In this document: positions 17,285 through 27,074 of the stretch, in pieces
Layout of the letters: each line of letters begins with the position of its first letter
Position numbering within the stretch: the first letter of the stretch is position 1
Notes under the pieces: model-generated
What the model saw: only the letters and a program-made list of their open reading frames with translations
What the model was told of the DNA's origin: nothing
The model's database searches: none
Position numbers and translations under genes: made by a program
Source of the DNA: Ichthyobacterium seriolicida
Lineage (GTDB): Bacteria > Bacteroidota > Bacteroidia > Flavobacteriales > Ichthyobacteriaceae
DNA length: 64,000 nucleotides
NCBI RefSeq assembly: GCF_002369955.1
Contig: NZ_AP014564.1
Coordinates: 122,893-186,892 of the forward strand
Reading direction: 5' to 3'

Positions 17285-17679
17285 GATTGTAGTTTTTTTA
17301 CCAGTTATATTATTAAAATTATGTTTAAGAAAAATTATTTTGTAAAGAGTATTATTTTCTCTTTCGTGTTGTTATCGATAATTTTTTTCTCTTGTGATAA
17401 AAAGAAAATTATAGAAGATAATATGAATATATGCATAGAATCATTTTCCTTATTGGATTCTGAAAATGAGGGAAAAAATTTAGGTTCTGATATAAACTGT
17501 GATATAGATATTAACAATCATACTATATCATTAACAGTTCCTAGTTCGGCTGAACTAACTGGCTTAAAGTTTAATATAACCTCATGTGAAGGGACTACCA
17601 TATCCCCTGCTAGTGGTGAAGAAACTGATTTTGAACTTGTTGAAAACCCTTCTGAAGAGTCTACTGAGGAACCTTCTGA
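17184..17679 (+). repeat. Near-identical block shared with 7803-8298
   Basis: Partner of 7803-8298 at a constant offset of 9381 bases, covering leader, signal peptide and N-terminal module. It ends within the Glu/Ser/Pro hinge, where the next shared block (17672-18052) takes over with 8 bases of overlap. Confidence 0.85.
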
Positions 17680-20239
17680 GCAGTCTACTGAAACACCTTC
17701 TCCTAAACGTTATAAAAAAGTATTTACGTTGACTTCTCCTGACAATACTACTCAAGACTACACTGTTTATATGACTAGAGAATCGACACCTGTTTTATCA
17801 AGTTTTTTAATAAATGCTGATAAAGGGAAAGGCATTAAAGCTGAGGTTGCTGCTGTTATAACTGATGACACTGAAACTGCTACAGGTAGGATTTTATTGA
17901 AGATTCCTTATAATGAGAGTATTGATCTTACTGGTCTAAGTTTTACTGCTACCATTCCAGATAATCACACTTTAGATCCAGCTGCTGGCACAATATCTGA
18001 AGATATTAATGGCAAAGAATTCACTTTGAAAACTGCTTTAGGTTCTCAAAGAGTTTATACTGTTGAAGTAGTTAAAGGGCCTTATATTGAATCATTTAAG
18101 TTTGCTGCTGCTGAGTCTGGCGGGAGTTCTACTAATACGGGTATAACTGGTGAAGGTGTAACAGGGATAATCGATCACATTGCTGGCACTATATCTGTAA
18201 CAGTTCCTAATGGTGTTACTTTATCTAATTTAACTCCTACAATCGAAGTGGGAGAGAATACTAAACCTGATTTTACTCCTTCTGCTCAGACAGATTTTTC
18301 TCAATCTACTGCTACTCCTGTTAAATATACTGTAACATCGTCTAATTCTTCAGCTACAGATTTTACTAAAGTATATACAGTTTCTGTAACTCAAAATACT
18401 GAACCTCAGATAGGAAGTTTTACATTTACTCAAAGCGGTAATAGTGGTAAAAATATTGTAAATGATATATCAGGTGATGTTAAAGATGATGGAACTATAA
18501 TTGTTAAAGTTCCTCATGATGCTACTTTAACTGAGTTAGTACCAACTGTTACAGCTAGCACCGCTCCTTCTGGAACTCAAATATACAAGGGAGAATCTGG
18601 AACTACTTCTTATACTGAAGCTACTGATTTCAGCTCTTCTCATACAACTGCTGTAAAATATAGTGCAGTAGGTCCTGCTGGAGGAAGAAAAGTGTATTCT
18701 GTAAAAGTTTATAAAGAGCCAAGAATAACTGAATTTAAGTTTACTAAAACTCAAAATGCAGGTAATAGTGGGTTTCCTACTAGTCCAACTGAATATAGCG
18801 CTTCACCTATTAATCACGGTAATTTTTTAGGATCTGGAACTATAGCAATTAGAGTAGCTAATACGGTTGATATAACAAATTTAAAAGCTTCTATTACTGG
18901 GGATAATATTGCTGCAGATTATGTTACTCCTACTGCTTTGGATTTTAGTAGTAATAATACTCAAACTGTTAACGTTCCAAATCAGTATTTGCCAGGATAT
19001 ACAAAAACATACACTGTAACTCTAACTAAAGAAGCGGCGCCAAAATTGACAGGGTTTACTATACAAGCTAATGAAACAAATGGCATTGCAGGTGAGGTAA
19101 TTGCTGAATTTACGCATCCTAGCGGCACTAGTAATACTGGAACAATAAAATTAAAGTTTGATCATAAAGTTACTAGCCGTAGCACTGATATTGATTTAAC
19201 AAATTTAAATTATACGAGTGAGCCTACTCAAGGCTATACTTTAACTCCTGCTTCGGGGACATCTGGAGATATTAATGGCAAACAATTTACTCTAATAAAA
19301 ACCGATACTGGCTCTAAAAGTATTTATACTGTACAAGCCGTTAAAGGGCCATTTATTAAGTCATTTAAGTTTGGAAAAGACACTAGTGGCAATAATGGTA
19401 AAAATCTAGGTGATACCGATGTAACTGGGGCAATTGATCATGCTAATAGTACCATAACAGTAACGCTTCCTGCTACGGTTAAGAAGGATTCGGAAGGGAC
19501 TGAGAATAAAATAATTCTAACTCCTACAATTGAGTTGGGAGGAGATGGCTCTCCTACTGTTAATCCTGCTAAGGATAACCCTCAGCAGTTTACTAGCGGC
19601 ACCGCTGTTGATTATACAGTAACAGCTAATGGAATGACAAAAACTTATGCAGTTACAGTAACTAGGACAAAATCAAATCTAGCTCAAATTACATCTTTTG
19701 CAATTAATTCTGATCAAGGTGATATTACAGAGACAGTTACTGGCAGTACTGATGATAAAGGCAGAATAGTTGTACCTGTGACCAGCCCTCCAGCAAGTTC
19801 AACTCCTACTATAAAACAATCAGATTATGCTACTATAACTTCTCCAAGTGGAGAACAAACTTTTTCTTATGAAAATCCAGTTACATATACAGTAAGAGCT
19901 GAAAATGGCTCTACATCAAAAAAATATGATGTCTTTATACATGATTCTACTAAGGTTGTGACTGCAGGAAATATAACTGTTACTTCTCCTTCTACTGGAG
20001 CTAATGTAACTTCTGTTGATGAGACTACTAGGGTTATAACCATTACCGTGTCTTCTGGCACTACAGGTTTAGATACTTTAACACTTACCTTTAATATTAC
20101 TTCTCCTTCTAGTCTTACTTTAACAGCAGATCCTACTGGCGCTAAAGATTTTTCTAATGGAGCAGAAGTAAAGTATACTCTTAAGGAGAATACTGATATA
20201 AAGGGTCATTATTGGGTTAAGGTGGTTAAATCAAACTAA
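17321..20239 (+). CDS. DUF5018-like repeat lipoprotein, chimeric
   Basis: A 972-residue protein from the ATG at 17321; the upstream in-frame ATG at 17267 lies in a leader hairpin. Lipobox Cys 25 (FFSCDKKK). Its leader and first 120 codons equal those of the 7940 gene; codons 118-244 equal those of the 11036 gene. The rest carries its own versions of the 9-module set: IESFKFAAAESGG, IGSFTFTQSGNSG, ITEFKFTKTQNAG, LTGFTIQANETNG, IKSFKFGKDTSGN, ITSFAINSDQG and a C-terminal module ending GHYWVKVVKSN. It appears to have arisen by recombination between neighbours in the array. Predicted surface protein of unknown ligand. Confidence 0.92.
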   Translation: MFKKNYFVKSIIFSFVLLSIIFFSCDKKKIIEDNMNICIESFSLLDSENEGKNLGSDINCDIDINNHTISLTVPSSAELTGLKFNITSCEGTTISPASGEETDFELVENPSEESTEEPSEQSTETPSPKRYKKVFTLTSPDNTTQDYTVYMTRESTPVLSSFLINADKGKGIKAEVAAVITDDTETATGRILLKIPYNESIDLTGLSFTATIPDNHTLDPAAGTISEDINGKEFTLKTALGSQRVYTVEVVKGPYIESFKFAAAESGGSSTNTGITGEGVTGIIDHIAGTISVTVPNGVTLSNLTPTIEVGENTKPDFTPSAQTDFSQSTATPVKYTVTSSNSSATDFTKVYTVSVTQNTEPQIGSFTFTQSGNSGKNIVNDISGDVKDDGTIIVKVPHDATLTELVPTVTASTAPSGTQIYKGESGTTSYTEATDFSSSHTTAVKYSAVGPAGGRKVYSVKVYKEPRITEFKFTKTQNAGNSGFPTSPTEYSASPINHGNFLGSGTIAIRVANTVDITNLKASITGDNIAADYVTPTALDFSSNNTQTVNVPNQYLPGYTKTYTVTLTKEAAPKLTGFTIQANETNGIAGEVIAEFTHPSGTSNTGTIKLKFDHKVTSRSTDIDLTNLNYTSEPTQGYTLTPASGTSGDINGKQFTLIKTDTGSKSIYTVQAVKGPFIKSFKFGKDTSGNNGKNLGDTDVTGAIDHANSTITVTLPATVKKDSEGTENKIILTPTIELGGDGSPTVNPAKDNPQQFTSGTAVDYTVTANGMTKTYAVTVTRTKSNLAQITSFAINSDQGDITETVTGSTDDKGRIVVPVTSPPASSTPTIKQSDYATITSPSGEQTFSYENPVTYTVRAENGSTSKKYDVFIHDSTKVVTAGNITVTSPSTGANVTSVDETTRVITITVSSGTTGLDTLTLTFNITSPSSLTLTADPTGAKDFSNGAEVKYTLKENTDIKGHYWVKVVKSN
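17672..18052 (+). repeat. Identical 381-bp block shared with 11357-11737
   Basis: Second donor segment of the 17321 chimera, at a constant offset of 6315 bases. At 18053 it diverges: GTTTATACTG here versus ATTTACACTG in the 11036 gene. Confidence 0.85.
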
Positions 20240-20270
20240 TTTAAAACCACACTCATTCATTCAACTCTAA

Positions 20271-20308
20271 ACAGGCAGCCGTGTAAAGGACTGTCTGTTT
20301 TTGTTTTT
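20271..20308 (+). terminator. Intrinsic terminator after 17321-20239
   Basis: ACAGGCAG (20271-20278) pairs with CTGTCTGT (20291-20298), followed by TTTTGTTTTT. It closes the lipoprotein array before moeB. Confidence 0.85.
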
Positions 20309-20344
20309 ATAGTTTTTCATTTTATTATTTGTGAATATTTAAGA

Positions 20345-20352
20345 TAATTTTG
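20345..20352 (+). promoter_or_regulatory. Promoter -7 box for moeB-like gene
   Basis: TAATTTTG matches the Bacteroidota -7 consensus TAnnTTTG exactly. It ends 8 bases before the ATG at 20361, so transcription would begin almost at the start codon and the mRNA would be nearly leaderless. Confidence 0.5.
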
Positions 20353-20360
20353 TCCGTGCT

Positions 20361-21428
20361 ATGTCGAGATACGATAGACATATTTCCTTGAGAGATGTAG
20401 GTCATAAAGGCCAACAAAAACTGTTTAAGGCTAAGGTCTTGATAGTTGGAGCTGGAGGCCTGGGTTGTCCTATTTTACAATATTTAGCAGCAGCAGGAGT
20501 AGGAAAAATAGGTATTATAGATCACGATCGTGTAGAAGAGTCTAATCTACAAAGGCAGGTCCTGTTTGGAACAGACGACATAGGTAAATATAAATCTCAT
20601 ATAGCCCAAAAAAAGCTCTACAATCTAAACCCTACTATCTCCATACAGTCTTATGCGGATCGACTAACTAGAAAAAATATATCTCATATTATTGAAGGCT
20701 ATGATATAATAGCTGATGGAACAGATAATTTTTCTACTAAATATTTACTAAATGACGCTTGTGTAGCCTTGGATAAAACATTAGTATATGCTTCTGTAAA
20801 TGAGTTTTCAGGGCAGGTATCTGTATTTAATTATAAAGGAGGCCCAAACTACAGAAGCTTATTTGCGCATCCTCCTCAAGCTTTTATTCCTTCTTGTTCA
20901 GAGAGTGGCGTATTGGGAGTGCTCCCAGGGATAATAGGAAGTATTCAAGCTAATGAAATATTAAAGATAATTTTAAAGATAGGTGTCCCTCTTTCAGGTA
21001 AATTATTGACATTCAATTCCTTAAATAACGATATTTCCATTTTTGATATTTGTAAAACTAATATAGATGAGGATGTAAAAACATCATCAAATAATTATTT
21101 TAAAGGCGAAAATTATGACCTTTTAAATTGTGATATTCACAGTTTATCATCTCTTGAAATATCTCTCGAATTAGCAAAAAAGAATCCTAATACATTATTT
21201 ATAGACATTAGAAATCTCGATGAATTGCCCAGAATAAAAAAAATACAAGTAGTTGAAAAAAATATCGAATCTATTTTGGATGAGATAAATGAAATAGACG
21301 ATCAAAGGAGTCTAGTTTTAATTTGTCAATTAGGACAAAGAAGTTTAAAAGCAGTAAACATTTTGAGGGAAAGAGGATTTAAAAACTGTTATAGTCTACA
21401 AGGAGGAGTTCTCAATAATGAGGTATGA
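20361..21428 (+). CDS. moeB: MoeB/ThiF-type adenylyltransferase fused to rhodanese domain
   Basis: A 355-residue protein. Residues 1-240 are an E1-like ThiF/MoeB fold: nucleotide-binding GAGGLG (about 32-37), Arg-rich ESNLQRQVLF, ADGTDNF and CSESGVLGVLPGIIGS. Such proteins use ATP to adenylate the C-terminal Gly of a ubiquitin-like sulfur carrier (MoaD or ThiS) in molybdopterin or thiamine synthesis. The C-terminal 100 residues form a rhodanese-like domain with a possible active Cys in ICQLGQRS, which could pass sulfur to the carrier. The zinc-binding CxxC pairs of E. coli MoeB are not seen: NYRSLF stands where CYRCLF is expected, and no second pair is found near 215-230. The carrier is not in this window, so MoeB versus ThiF is unresolved. 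Convergent with trxB. Confidence 0.85.
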   Translation: MSRYDRHISLRDVGHKGQQKLFKAKVLIVGAGGLGCPILQYLAAAGVGKIGIIDHDRVEESNLQRQVLFGTDDIGKYKSHIAQKKLYNLNPTISIQSYADRLTRKNISHIIEGYDIIADGTDNFSTKYLLNDACVALDKTLVYASVNEFSGQVSVFNYKGGPNYRSLFAHPPQAFIPSCSESGVLGVLPGIIGSIQANEILKIILKIGVPLSGKLLTFNSLNNDISIFDICKTNIDEDVKTSSNNYFKGENYDLLNCDIHSLSSLEISLELAKKNPNTLFIDIRNLDELPRIKKIQVVEKNIESILDEINEIDDQRSLVLICQLGQRSLKAVNILRERGFKNCYSLQGGVLNNEV

Positions 21429-21459
21429 CACTATCGCTTAAAGTTGTCTCAAACCAAAA

Positions 21460-22395
21460 TTAATTGCTATTCTGTATGTATCTCTCTGCATCCAAAGCAG
21501 CCATACAACCAGTAGCAGCAGCAGTAACCGCTTGACGATAATGTTTATCTTGAACATCACCAGCAGCAAACACTCCAGGTAAATTGGTCTTTGTAGAATC
21601 AGGCTTTGTTATGATATAACCCATCTCATCCATATCTAACTTCCCTCTAAATATATCCGTATTAGGCTTATGACCTATAGCTACAAATAATCCACTTATA
21701 CTCAGCTCTCTTATATCACCTGTGTTACTATTTATAATGCTGACACCTGTGACTTCACTATCCCCTAAAACCTCCTGCACCTGAGTATTAAACAATACCT
21801 CTATATTCTCTTTATCTAGAACCCTATTTTGCATTGCCTTAGAAGCACGCATCTCAGTTCCTCTAACTAACAAAGTTACTTTAGAACATATATTCGATAG
21901 ATACGAAGCCTCCTCAGCAGCAGTATCCCCTCCCCCAACAACAGCGACACTCTGACCACGATAGAAAAAACCATCACATATAGCACAAGCTGAAACTCCA
22001 TATCCTTTCAGTCTAGTTTCAGAAGGTATGCCAAGGGATTTAGCCGTAGCACCAGTTGATATAATAACTGTCTTAGCACTGAGCTCTGTTCCATCTTCAA
22101 TGACAACTTTATGTAAACCTCCCTCTTCTAGCGATGGAATTATATCTACTACATTTTTAAATCTAAAAACAGTGCCAAATCTACCAGCTTGATTTTTTAG
22201 ATCTTCCATCATATCCCTACCTTTAACCCCATCTGGATAACCAGGAAAATTATCCACATCTGTAGTGTTAATTAGTTGCCCTCCGACTTCTAATCCAGTA
22301 TACATTACCGGTTTCAAATCCGCCCTAGATGCATATATAGCAGCCGTATAACCAGCTGGACCAGAACCTATTATCAAACACTTGACAACTTCCAT
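21460..22395 (-). CDS. trxB: Thioredoxin reductase
   Basis: A 311-residue flavoprotein of the usual TrxB length that reduces thioredoxin with NADPH in the cytoplasm. Visible are the FAD-binding GSGPAGYTAAIYASRA near residue 10, the redox-active CAIC at about residues 135-138, the NADPH-binding GGGDTAAEEA that follows, and the C-terminal FAD motif GVFAAGDVQDKHYRQ. It is the last gene on the minus strand of the rpoBC cluster, 24 bases after the DUF3467 gene, and may be cotranscribed with it. No clear terminator is seen in the 31-base gap to moeB. Confidence 0.96.
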   Translation of the reverse strand: MEVVKCLIIGSGPAGYTAAIYASRADLKPVMYTGLEVGGQLINTTDVDNFPGYPDGVKGRDMMEDLKNQAGRFGTVFRFKNVVDIIPSLEEGGLHKVVIEDGTELSAKTVIISTGATAKSLGIPSETRLKGYGVSACAICDGFFYRGQSVAVVGGGDTAAEEASYLSNICSKVTLLVRGTEMRASKAMQNRVLDKENIEVLFNTQVQEVLGDSEVTGVSIINSNTGDIRELSISGLFVAIGHKPNTDIFRGKLDMDEMGYIITKPDSTKTNLPGVFAAGDVQDKHYRQAVTAAATGCMAALDAERYIQNSN

Positions 22396-22419
22396 AATAG
22401 TGATTATTCAATAAAATAA

Positions 22420-22758
22420 CTAAGCTTCTCCTGTAGATCCAAAAGTTATAGGCATATTGCCCTGTAATACCTCCTCCTCTACTTTTATCTCACCAAATTG
22501 AGACTCGTACTTACTTAGATTTTTATCTAAAGCCATAGATAGCCTCTTGATATTATGAGGTGTCAAAATAACCCTAGACTTGACTTTCGCCTTAGGCATA
22601 GCTGGCATTATATTTATGAAGTCTATAATAAACTCCGTGGCAGAATGATTTATAATAGCTAGATTTGAATAGGTCCCCTCAGATACTGACTCATCTAACT
22701 CTATTTCTATATCTAAATGATTCTCCTTGTTATTTGCTTTATTATCAATATTGCTCAT
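22420..22758 (-). CDS. DUF3467 family protein
   Basis: A 112-residue protein with the conserved core of DUF3467: EGTYSNLAIINHSATEFIIDF, then MPKAKVKSRVILTPHNIKRL and a C-terminal amphipathic helix. This small family usually sits directly behind rpoC in Bacteroidota, as here (20 bases after rpoC). Its function is unknown; position suggests cotranscription with RNA polymerase genes. Confidence 0.9.
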   Translation of the reverse strand: MSNIDNKANNKENHLDIEIELDESVSEGTYSNLAIINHSATEFIIDFINIMPAMPKAKVKSRVILTPHNIKRLSMALDKNLSKYESQFGEIKVEEEVLQGNMPITFGSTGEA

Positions 22759-22778
22759 ATAACATGTTTTTTTAATTT

Positions 22779-25700
22779 TTACTCTACCTTAAGCTCCTCT
22801 ACTAATTCACTTTCTATATTCTCTTGTGTTTTATCAATATCAAAAATACCAGTACCAGCAGGTATCTTATGTCCCACTATTACATTTTCCTTTAATCCCT
22901 CTAGATAATCTGATTTACCATTGACAGCAGCCTCATTTAATACCTTAGTAGTCTCTTGGAAAGAAGCAGCAGATATAAAAGATTTAGTCTGTAGAGAAGC
23001 CCTAGTAATCCCCTGTAACACTGGAGTTGCCACAGCTGGTATCACATCCCTAGACATCATAGCTTTTTTATCACTTCTCTTTAACTTAGAATTCTCATCG
23101 TTAAACTCTCTATTTGTAACTATCTGTCCATTAGAAAACTTCTCACTGTCTCCAGAATCTTCTATTATCTTCTTGTTGAGTACAGAGTCGTTTTCTTTAT
23201 GGAAATCTCGTTTATGTACTACTGCCCCCTCTAAAAACTTAGTGTCTCCAGAATCTACGATCTGAACCTTAGTCATCATCTGGCGAACTATAACCTCAAA
23301 GTGCTTATCGTTTATCTTTACCCCCTGCAACCTATACACATCTTGTACCTCATTGACCAAATATTCTTGTACAGCAGTAGGTCCCTTTATATTTAAAATG
23401 TCTTGAGGAGTAATAACTCCATCAGAAAGGGCTAATCCTGCCTTTACATAATCATTCTCTTGAACTAATATTTGATTAGACATCTTAACCAAATACTTTT
23501 TGATCTCACCTTGTTTGGACTCTACTATAATCTCTCTGTTACCTCTTTTTATCTTTCCAAAAGAAACTACACCATTTATCTCTGAAACAACAGCTGGATT
23601 AGAAGATTTTCTAGCCTCAAATAACTCTGTCACCCTAGGTAGACCCCCTGTTATATCCCCCGCCTTAGCATATTTTCTAGGAATCTTAACCAAGACTTTT
23701 CCAATTTTCACCTCCTCCTCATCCTCTACCATAAGATACGCTCCCACAGGTAAATTATAAGACTTTACAACATTTCCATCTCGATCTAATACAGATAACA
23801 TAGATATAATTTTCTTATTTCTAGAATCTGTAATAACCTTTTCTTTAAACCTGGTCTGTTCATCTACGACTACCTGATAGGTAACTCCTTGAATTATATT
23901 TTCATACTTTATGGTTCCTTCTATCTCAGATATGATAACTCCATTATATGGATCCCAAGAACAAATAACATCTCCTCTTTTCACCTTATCTCCATCTTTG
24001 ACAAAAATGGTGGAAGAGTATGGAATATTATTTACCGAAAGGATATTTTTATTTTCAGAATTTAGAATTTTAGCTTCAGATGAACGAGAAACTACTACTG
24101 AAACATCTTTACCTTCATCATCCCTCTTGTATATAACTCTTATATCTTCTAATTTGATCTCACCGTCAAACTTAGCTATCAAACTAGATCCCTCTGATAT
24201 ATTTCCTGCAGTACCACCCACATGGAAAGTACGTAAGGTAAGCTGTGTACCTGGTTCTCCAATAGATTGGGCAGCTATAACACCAACAGCCTCACCCTTT
24301 TGAACTATTCTATTATTAGATAGATTTCTTCCGTAACACTTCACACATACACCTCTCTCAGATTCACAAGTAAGAACAGACCTAACTTCCACAGATGTTA
24401 CAGATGATTTTTCTATAAGAGCTGCTTCTCTCTCTGTTATCTCATCATTCATAGCTACCAACAACTCATTACTAACAGGATCATATACATCGTGAAGAGA
24501 AATTCTACCTATAATTCTTTCATACAAAGTCTCTATAACTTCTTCATTTTTCTTCAATGCAGATACCTCTATTCCTACTAGAGTATTACAATCTTCTTCT
24601 CTAATTATCACATCTTGTGCTACATCGACCAAACGACGAGTCAGATACCCTGCATCTGCAGTCTTTAATGCAGTATCGGCAAGACCTTTACGAGCTCCAT
24701 GAGTTGATATAAAGTACTCTAATATGGATAATCCCTCCTTGAAGTTAGCTATAATAGGATTTTCTATAATCTCTCCCTCTGAAGAGCCAGATTTTTGAGG
24801 CTTAGCCATCAAACCACGCATACCACTCAACTGACGAATCTGTTCTTTAGATCCCCTCGCACCAGAATCTAACATCATGTAAACAGAATTAAAACCTTGA
24901 TTGTCTTCTTTCAAACGTTTCATAGCTAATTCTGTAAGTGTAGCATTAGTATCCGTCCACACGTCAATTACCTGATTATACCTCTCATTGTTAGTTATAA
25001 GCCCCATGTTATAATTACCAGTGATGACATTTATACTATCATTGGCTTTAGATACCATATCTGTTTTCTCTTCAGGCACAATGATATCTCCTATACTAAA
25101 AGATAAGCCTCCCTTGAAAGCGTTCTCATAACCAAGAGTTTTAATATCATCTAAGAAATTAGCAGTAGTAGGAACATCGGTTTTTTCCAATACACTAGAG
25201 ATAACATCTCTCAAAGTCTTTTTTGTCAAAACCTTATCTATGTATCCAACCCCTTTGGGAACAACCTGATTGAATATAACCCTACCTACGGTAGTGTTTA
25301 TTATCTCACTTACACCCTGCTCATTGACCATTCTAATTCTTATAGAGGCATGGAGTTCTACCTTTCGCTCATTATAAGCTATCATGAGTTCCTCTGGAGA
25401 GTAAAATACTAATCCCTCTCCCTTTACCTTATAATCATCAGTGGAGACTCTCATTTTAGTCATATAGTAAAGCCCTAATACCATATCTTGAGAAGGAACA
25501 GTTATAGGCGCTCCATTGGCTGGGTTTAATATATTGTTAGAAGCCAACATCAATAACATAGCCTCTAATATAGCTTCTGGCCCCAAAGGTAAATGCACAG
25601 CCATTAAGTCCCCATCAAAATCGGCGTTGAAAGCAGTACACACCAAAGGGTGTAACTGAATAGCTCTACCCTCTATCAACTTAGGCTGAAAAGCCTGAAT

Positions 25701-27047
25701 CCCCAATCTGTGAAGAGTAGGAGCTCGGTTTAACAACACGGGATGACCCTTTATTACATTTTCTAATATATCCCAAACTACAGGATCTTTTTTATCTATT
25801 ATCTTTTTTGCTGATTTTACCGTCTTTACTATGTTCCTGTCTATAAGTCTCTTTATAATGAATGGCTTGTATAATTCTGCCACCATATCTTTAGGTAAAC
25901 CACACTCATGCATTTTCAGTTCAGGCCCGACTACAATTACAGAACGAGCTGAATAATCCACCCTCTTACCCAACAAATTCTGACGGAAACGCCCCTGCTT
26001 ACCTTTTAAAGAATCAGATAAAGACTTCAAAGGCCTATTGACCTCTGTGTTTACAGAAGAGGATTTTCTAGTATTGTCTAAGAGAGAATCCACCGATTCC
26101 TGTAGCATACGTTTTTCATTCCTCAAAATGACCTCAGGAGCCTTTATATCTAGCAATCGCTTTAAACGGTTATTTCTAATTATAACCCTACGATACAAAT
26201 CATTTAAATCTGAAGTGGCAAATCTACCTCCATCAAGAGGCATTAAAGGCCTTAAATCTGGTGGAGTTACAGGTAATATATTTAGAATCATCCACTCTGG
26301 CTTATTCTCTACCCTACTCCTAGCATCTCTAAAAGATTCAACCACCTGAAGCCTCTTTAAAGCATCCTGCTTTCTCTGCTTAGAGGTTTCATTATTGGCT
26401 TTATCCCTCAACTCATAACTCAACTTGTCTAAATCTGTAGATTCTAATATGTCATAAAGACATTCTGCCCCCATCTTAGCTATGAACTTATTTGGATCAG
26501 TATTCTCTAAATACTGATTATCTACCGGTAATTTATCAACTATATCTAAATACTCTTCCTCAGTTAATAAGTCCATCTTATTCAGAGGCTCTCCTTTAGA
26601 ATTCAATACACCAGCAGGCTGGATTACTACGTATTTTTCATAGTAAATTATAGAATCCAAAATCTTTGAAGAAATACCCAATAAATAACCTATCTTATTT
26701 GGCAATGATCTGAAATACCAAATATGAACCACTGGAACTGCCAGAGTTATATGCCCCGTTCTATCTCTCCTAACCTTCTTTTCTATTACTTCTACACCAC
26801 ATCTATCACAGATTATACCTTTGTATCTTATACGCTTGTACTTCCCACAAGAACACTCGTAGTCTCTAACAGGACCAAATATTCTCTCACAAAACAAACC
26901 ATCTCTCTCAGGCTTATGTGTTCGATAATTTATAGTCTCTGGCTTTAGAACTTCACCGTATGAAGAACTTAAAATAGACTCTGGAGACGCTAGGCTTATA
27001 GTAATCTTATCGAAATCGCTATTCACGCTATCATTAGTTACCCTCAT
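22779..27047 (-). CDS. rpoC: RNA polymerase beta' subunit
   Basis: A 1422-residue catalytic subunit, the usual length in Bacteroidota. The N-terminal zinc site CSCGKYK ... CDRCGVEV lies at about residues 67-85. The absolutely conserved metal-binding NADFDGD is at about 474-480, a second Cys cluster ([13 protein letters not shown]) near 895-910, and the trigger-loop region [14 protein letters not shown] at about 930. It forms the core enzyme with RpoB, alpha and omega. It starts 27 bases after the rpoB stop, so it is translated from the same mRNA. Confidence 0.98.
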   Translation of the reverse strand: MRVTNDSVNSDFDKITISLASPESILSSSYGEVLKPETINYRTHKPERDGLFCERIFGPVRDYECSCGKYKRIRYKGIICDRCGVEVIEKKVRRDRTGHITLAVPVVHIWYFRSLPNKIGYLLGISSKILDSIIYYEKYVVIQPAGVLNSKGEPLNKMDLLTEEEYLDIVDKLPVDNQYLENTDPNKFIAKMGAECLYDILESTDLDKLSYELRDKANNETSKQRKQDALKRLQVVESFRDARSRVENKPEWMILNILPVTPPDLRPLMPLDGGRFATSDLNDLYRRVIIRNNRLKRLLDIKAPEVILRNEKRMLQESVDSLLDNTRKSSSVNTEVNRPLKSLSDSLKGKQGRFRQNLLGKRVDYSARSVIVVGPELKMHECGLPKDMVAELYKPFIIKRLIDRNIVKTVKSAKKIIDKKDPVVWDILENVIKGHPVLLNRAPTLHRLGIQAFQPKLIEGRAIQLHPLVCTAFNADFDGDLMAVHLPLGPEAILEAMLLMLASNNILNPANGAPITVPSQDMVLGLYYMTKMRVSTDDYKVKGEGLVFYSPEELMIAYNERKVELHASIRIRMVNEQGVSEIINTTVGRVIFNQVVPKGVGYIDKVLTKKTLRDVISSVLEKTDVPTTANFLDDIKTLGYENAFKGGLSFSIGDIIVPEEKTDMVSKANDSINVITGNYNMGLITNNERYNQVIDVWTDTNATLTELAMKRLKEDNQGFNSVYMMLDSGARGSKEQIRQLSGMRGLMAKPQKSGSSEGEIIENPIIANFKEGLSILEYFISTHGARKGLADTALKTADAGYLTRRLVDVAQDVIIREEDCNTLVGIEVSALKKNEEVIETLYERIIGRISLHDVYDPVSNELLVAMNDEITEREAALIEKSSVTSVEVRSVLTCESERGVCVKCYGRNLSNNRIVQKGEAVGVIAAQSIGEPGTQLTLRTFHVGGTAGNISEGSSLIAKFDGEIKLEDIRVIYKRDDEGKDVSVVVSRSSEAKILNSENKNILSVNNIPYSSTIFVKDGDKVKRGDVICSWDPYNGVIISEIEGTIKYENIIQGVTYQVVVDEQTRFKEKVITDSRNKKIISMLSVLDRDGNVVKSYNLPVGAYLMVEDEEEVKIGKVLVKIPRKYAKAGDITGGLPRVTELFEARKSSNPAVVSEINGVVSFGKIKRGNREIIVESKQGEIKKYLVKMSNQILVQENDYVKAGLALSDGVITPQDILNIKGPTAVQEYLVNEVQDVYRLQGVKINDKHFEVIVRQMMTKVQIVDSGDTKFLEGAVVHKRDFHKENDSVLNKKIIEDSGDSEKFSNGQIVTNREFNDENSKLKRSDKKAMMSRDVIPAVATPVLQGITRASLQTKSFISAASFQETTKVLNEAAVNGKSDYLEGLKENVIVGHKIPAGTGIFDIDKTQENIESELVEELKVE

Positions 27048-27074
27048 AATTTATATAGTAGTGTAGTAGTTTAA

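Noticed and set aside
1-20239. CRISPR array or tandem DNA satellite in the repeat-rich 5' region
   Set aside because: The repeats are coding modules of 240-350 bases with open frames and diverged sequence, with no short identical repeats separated by unique spacers.
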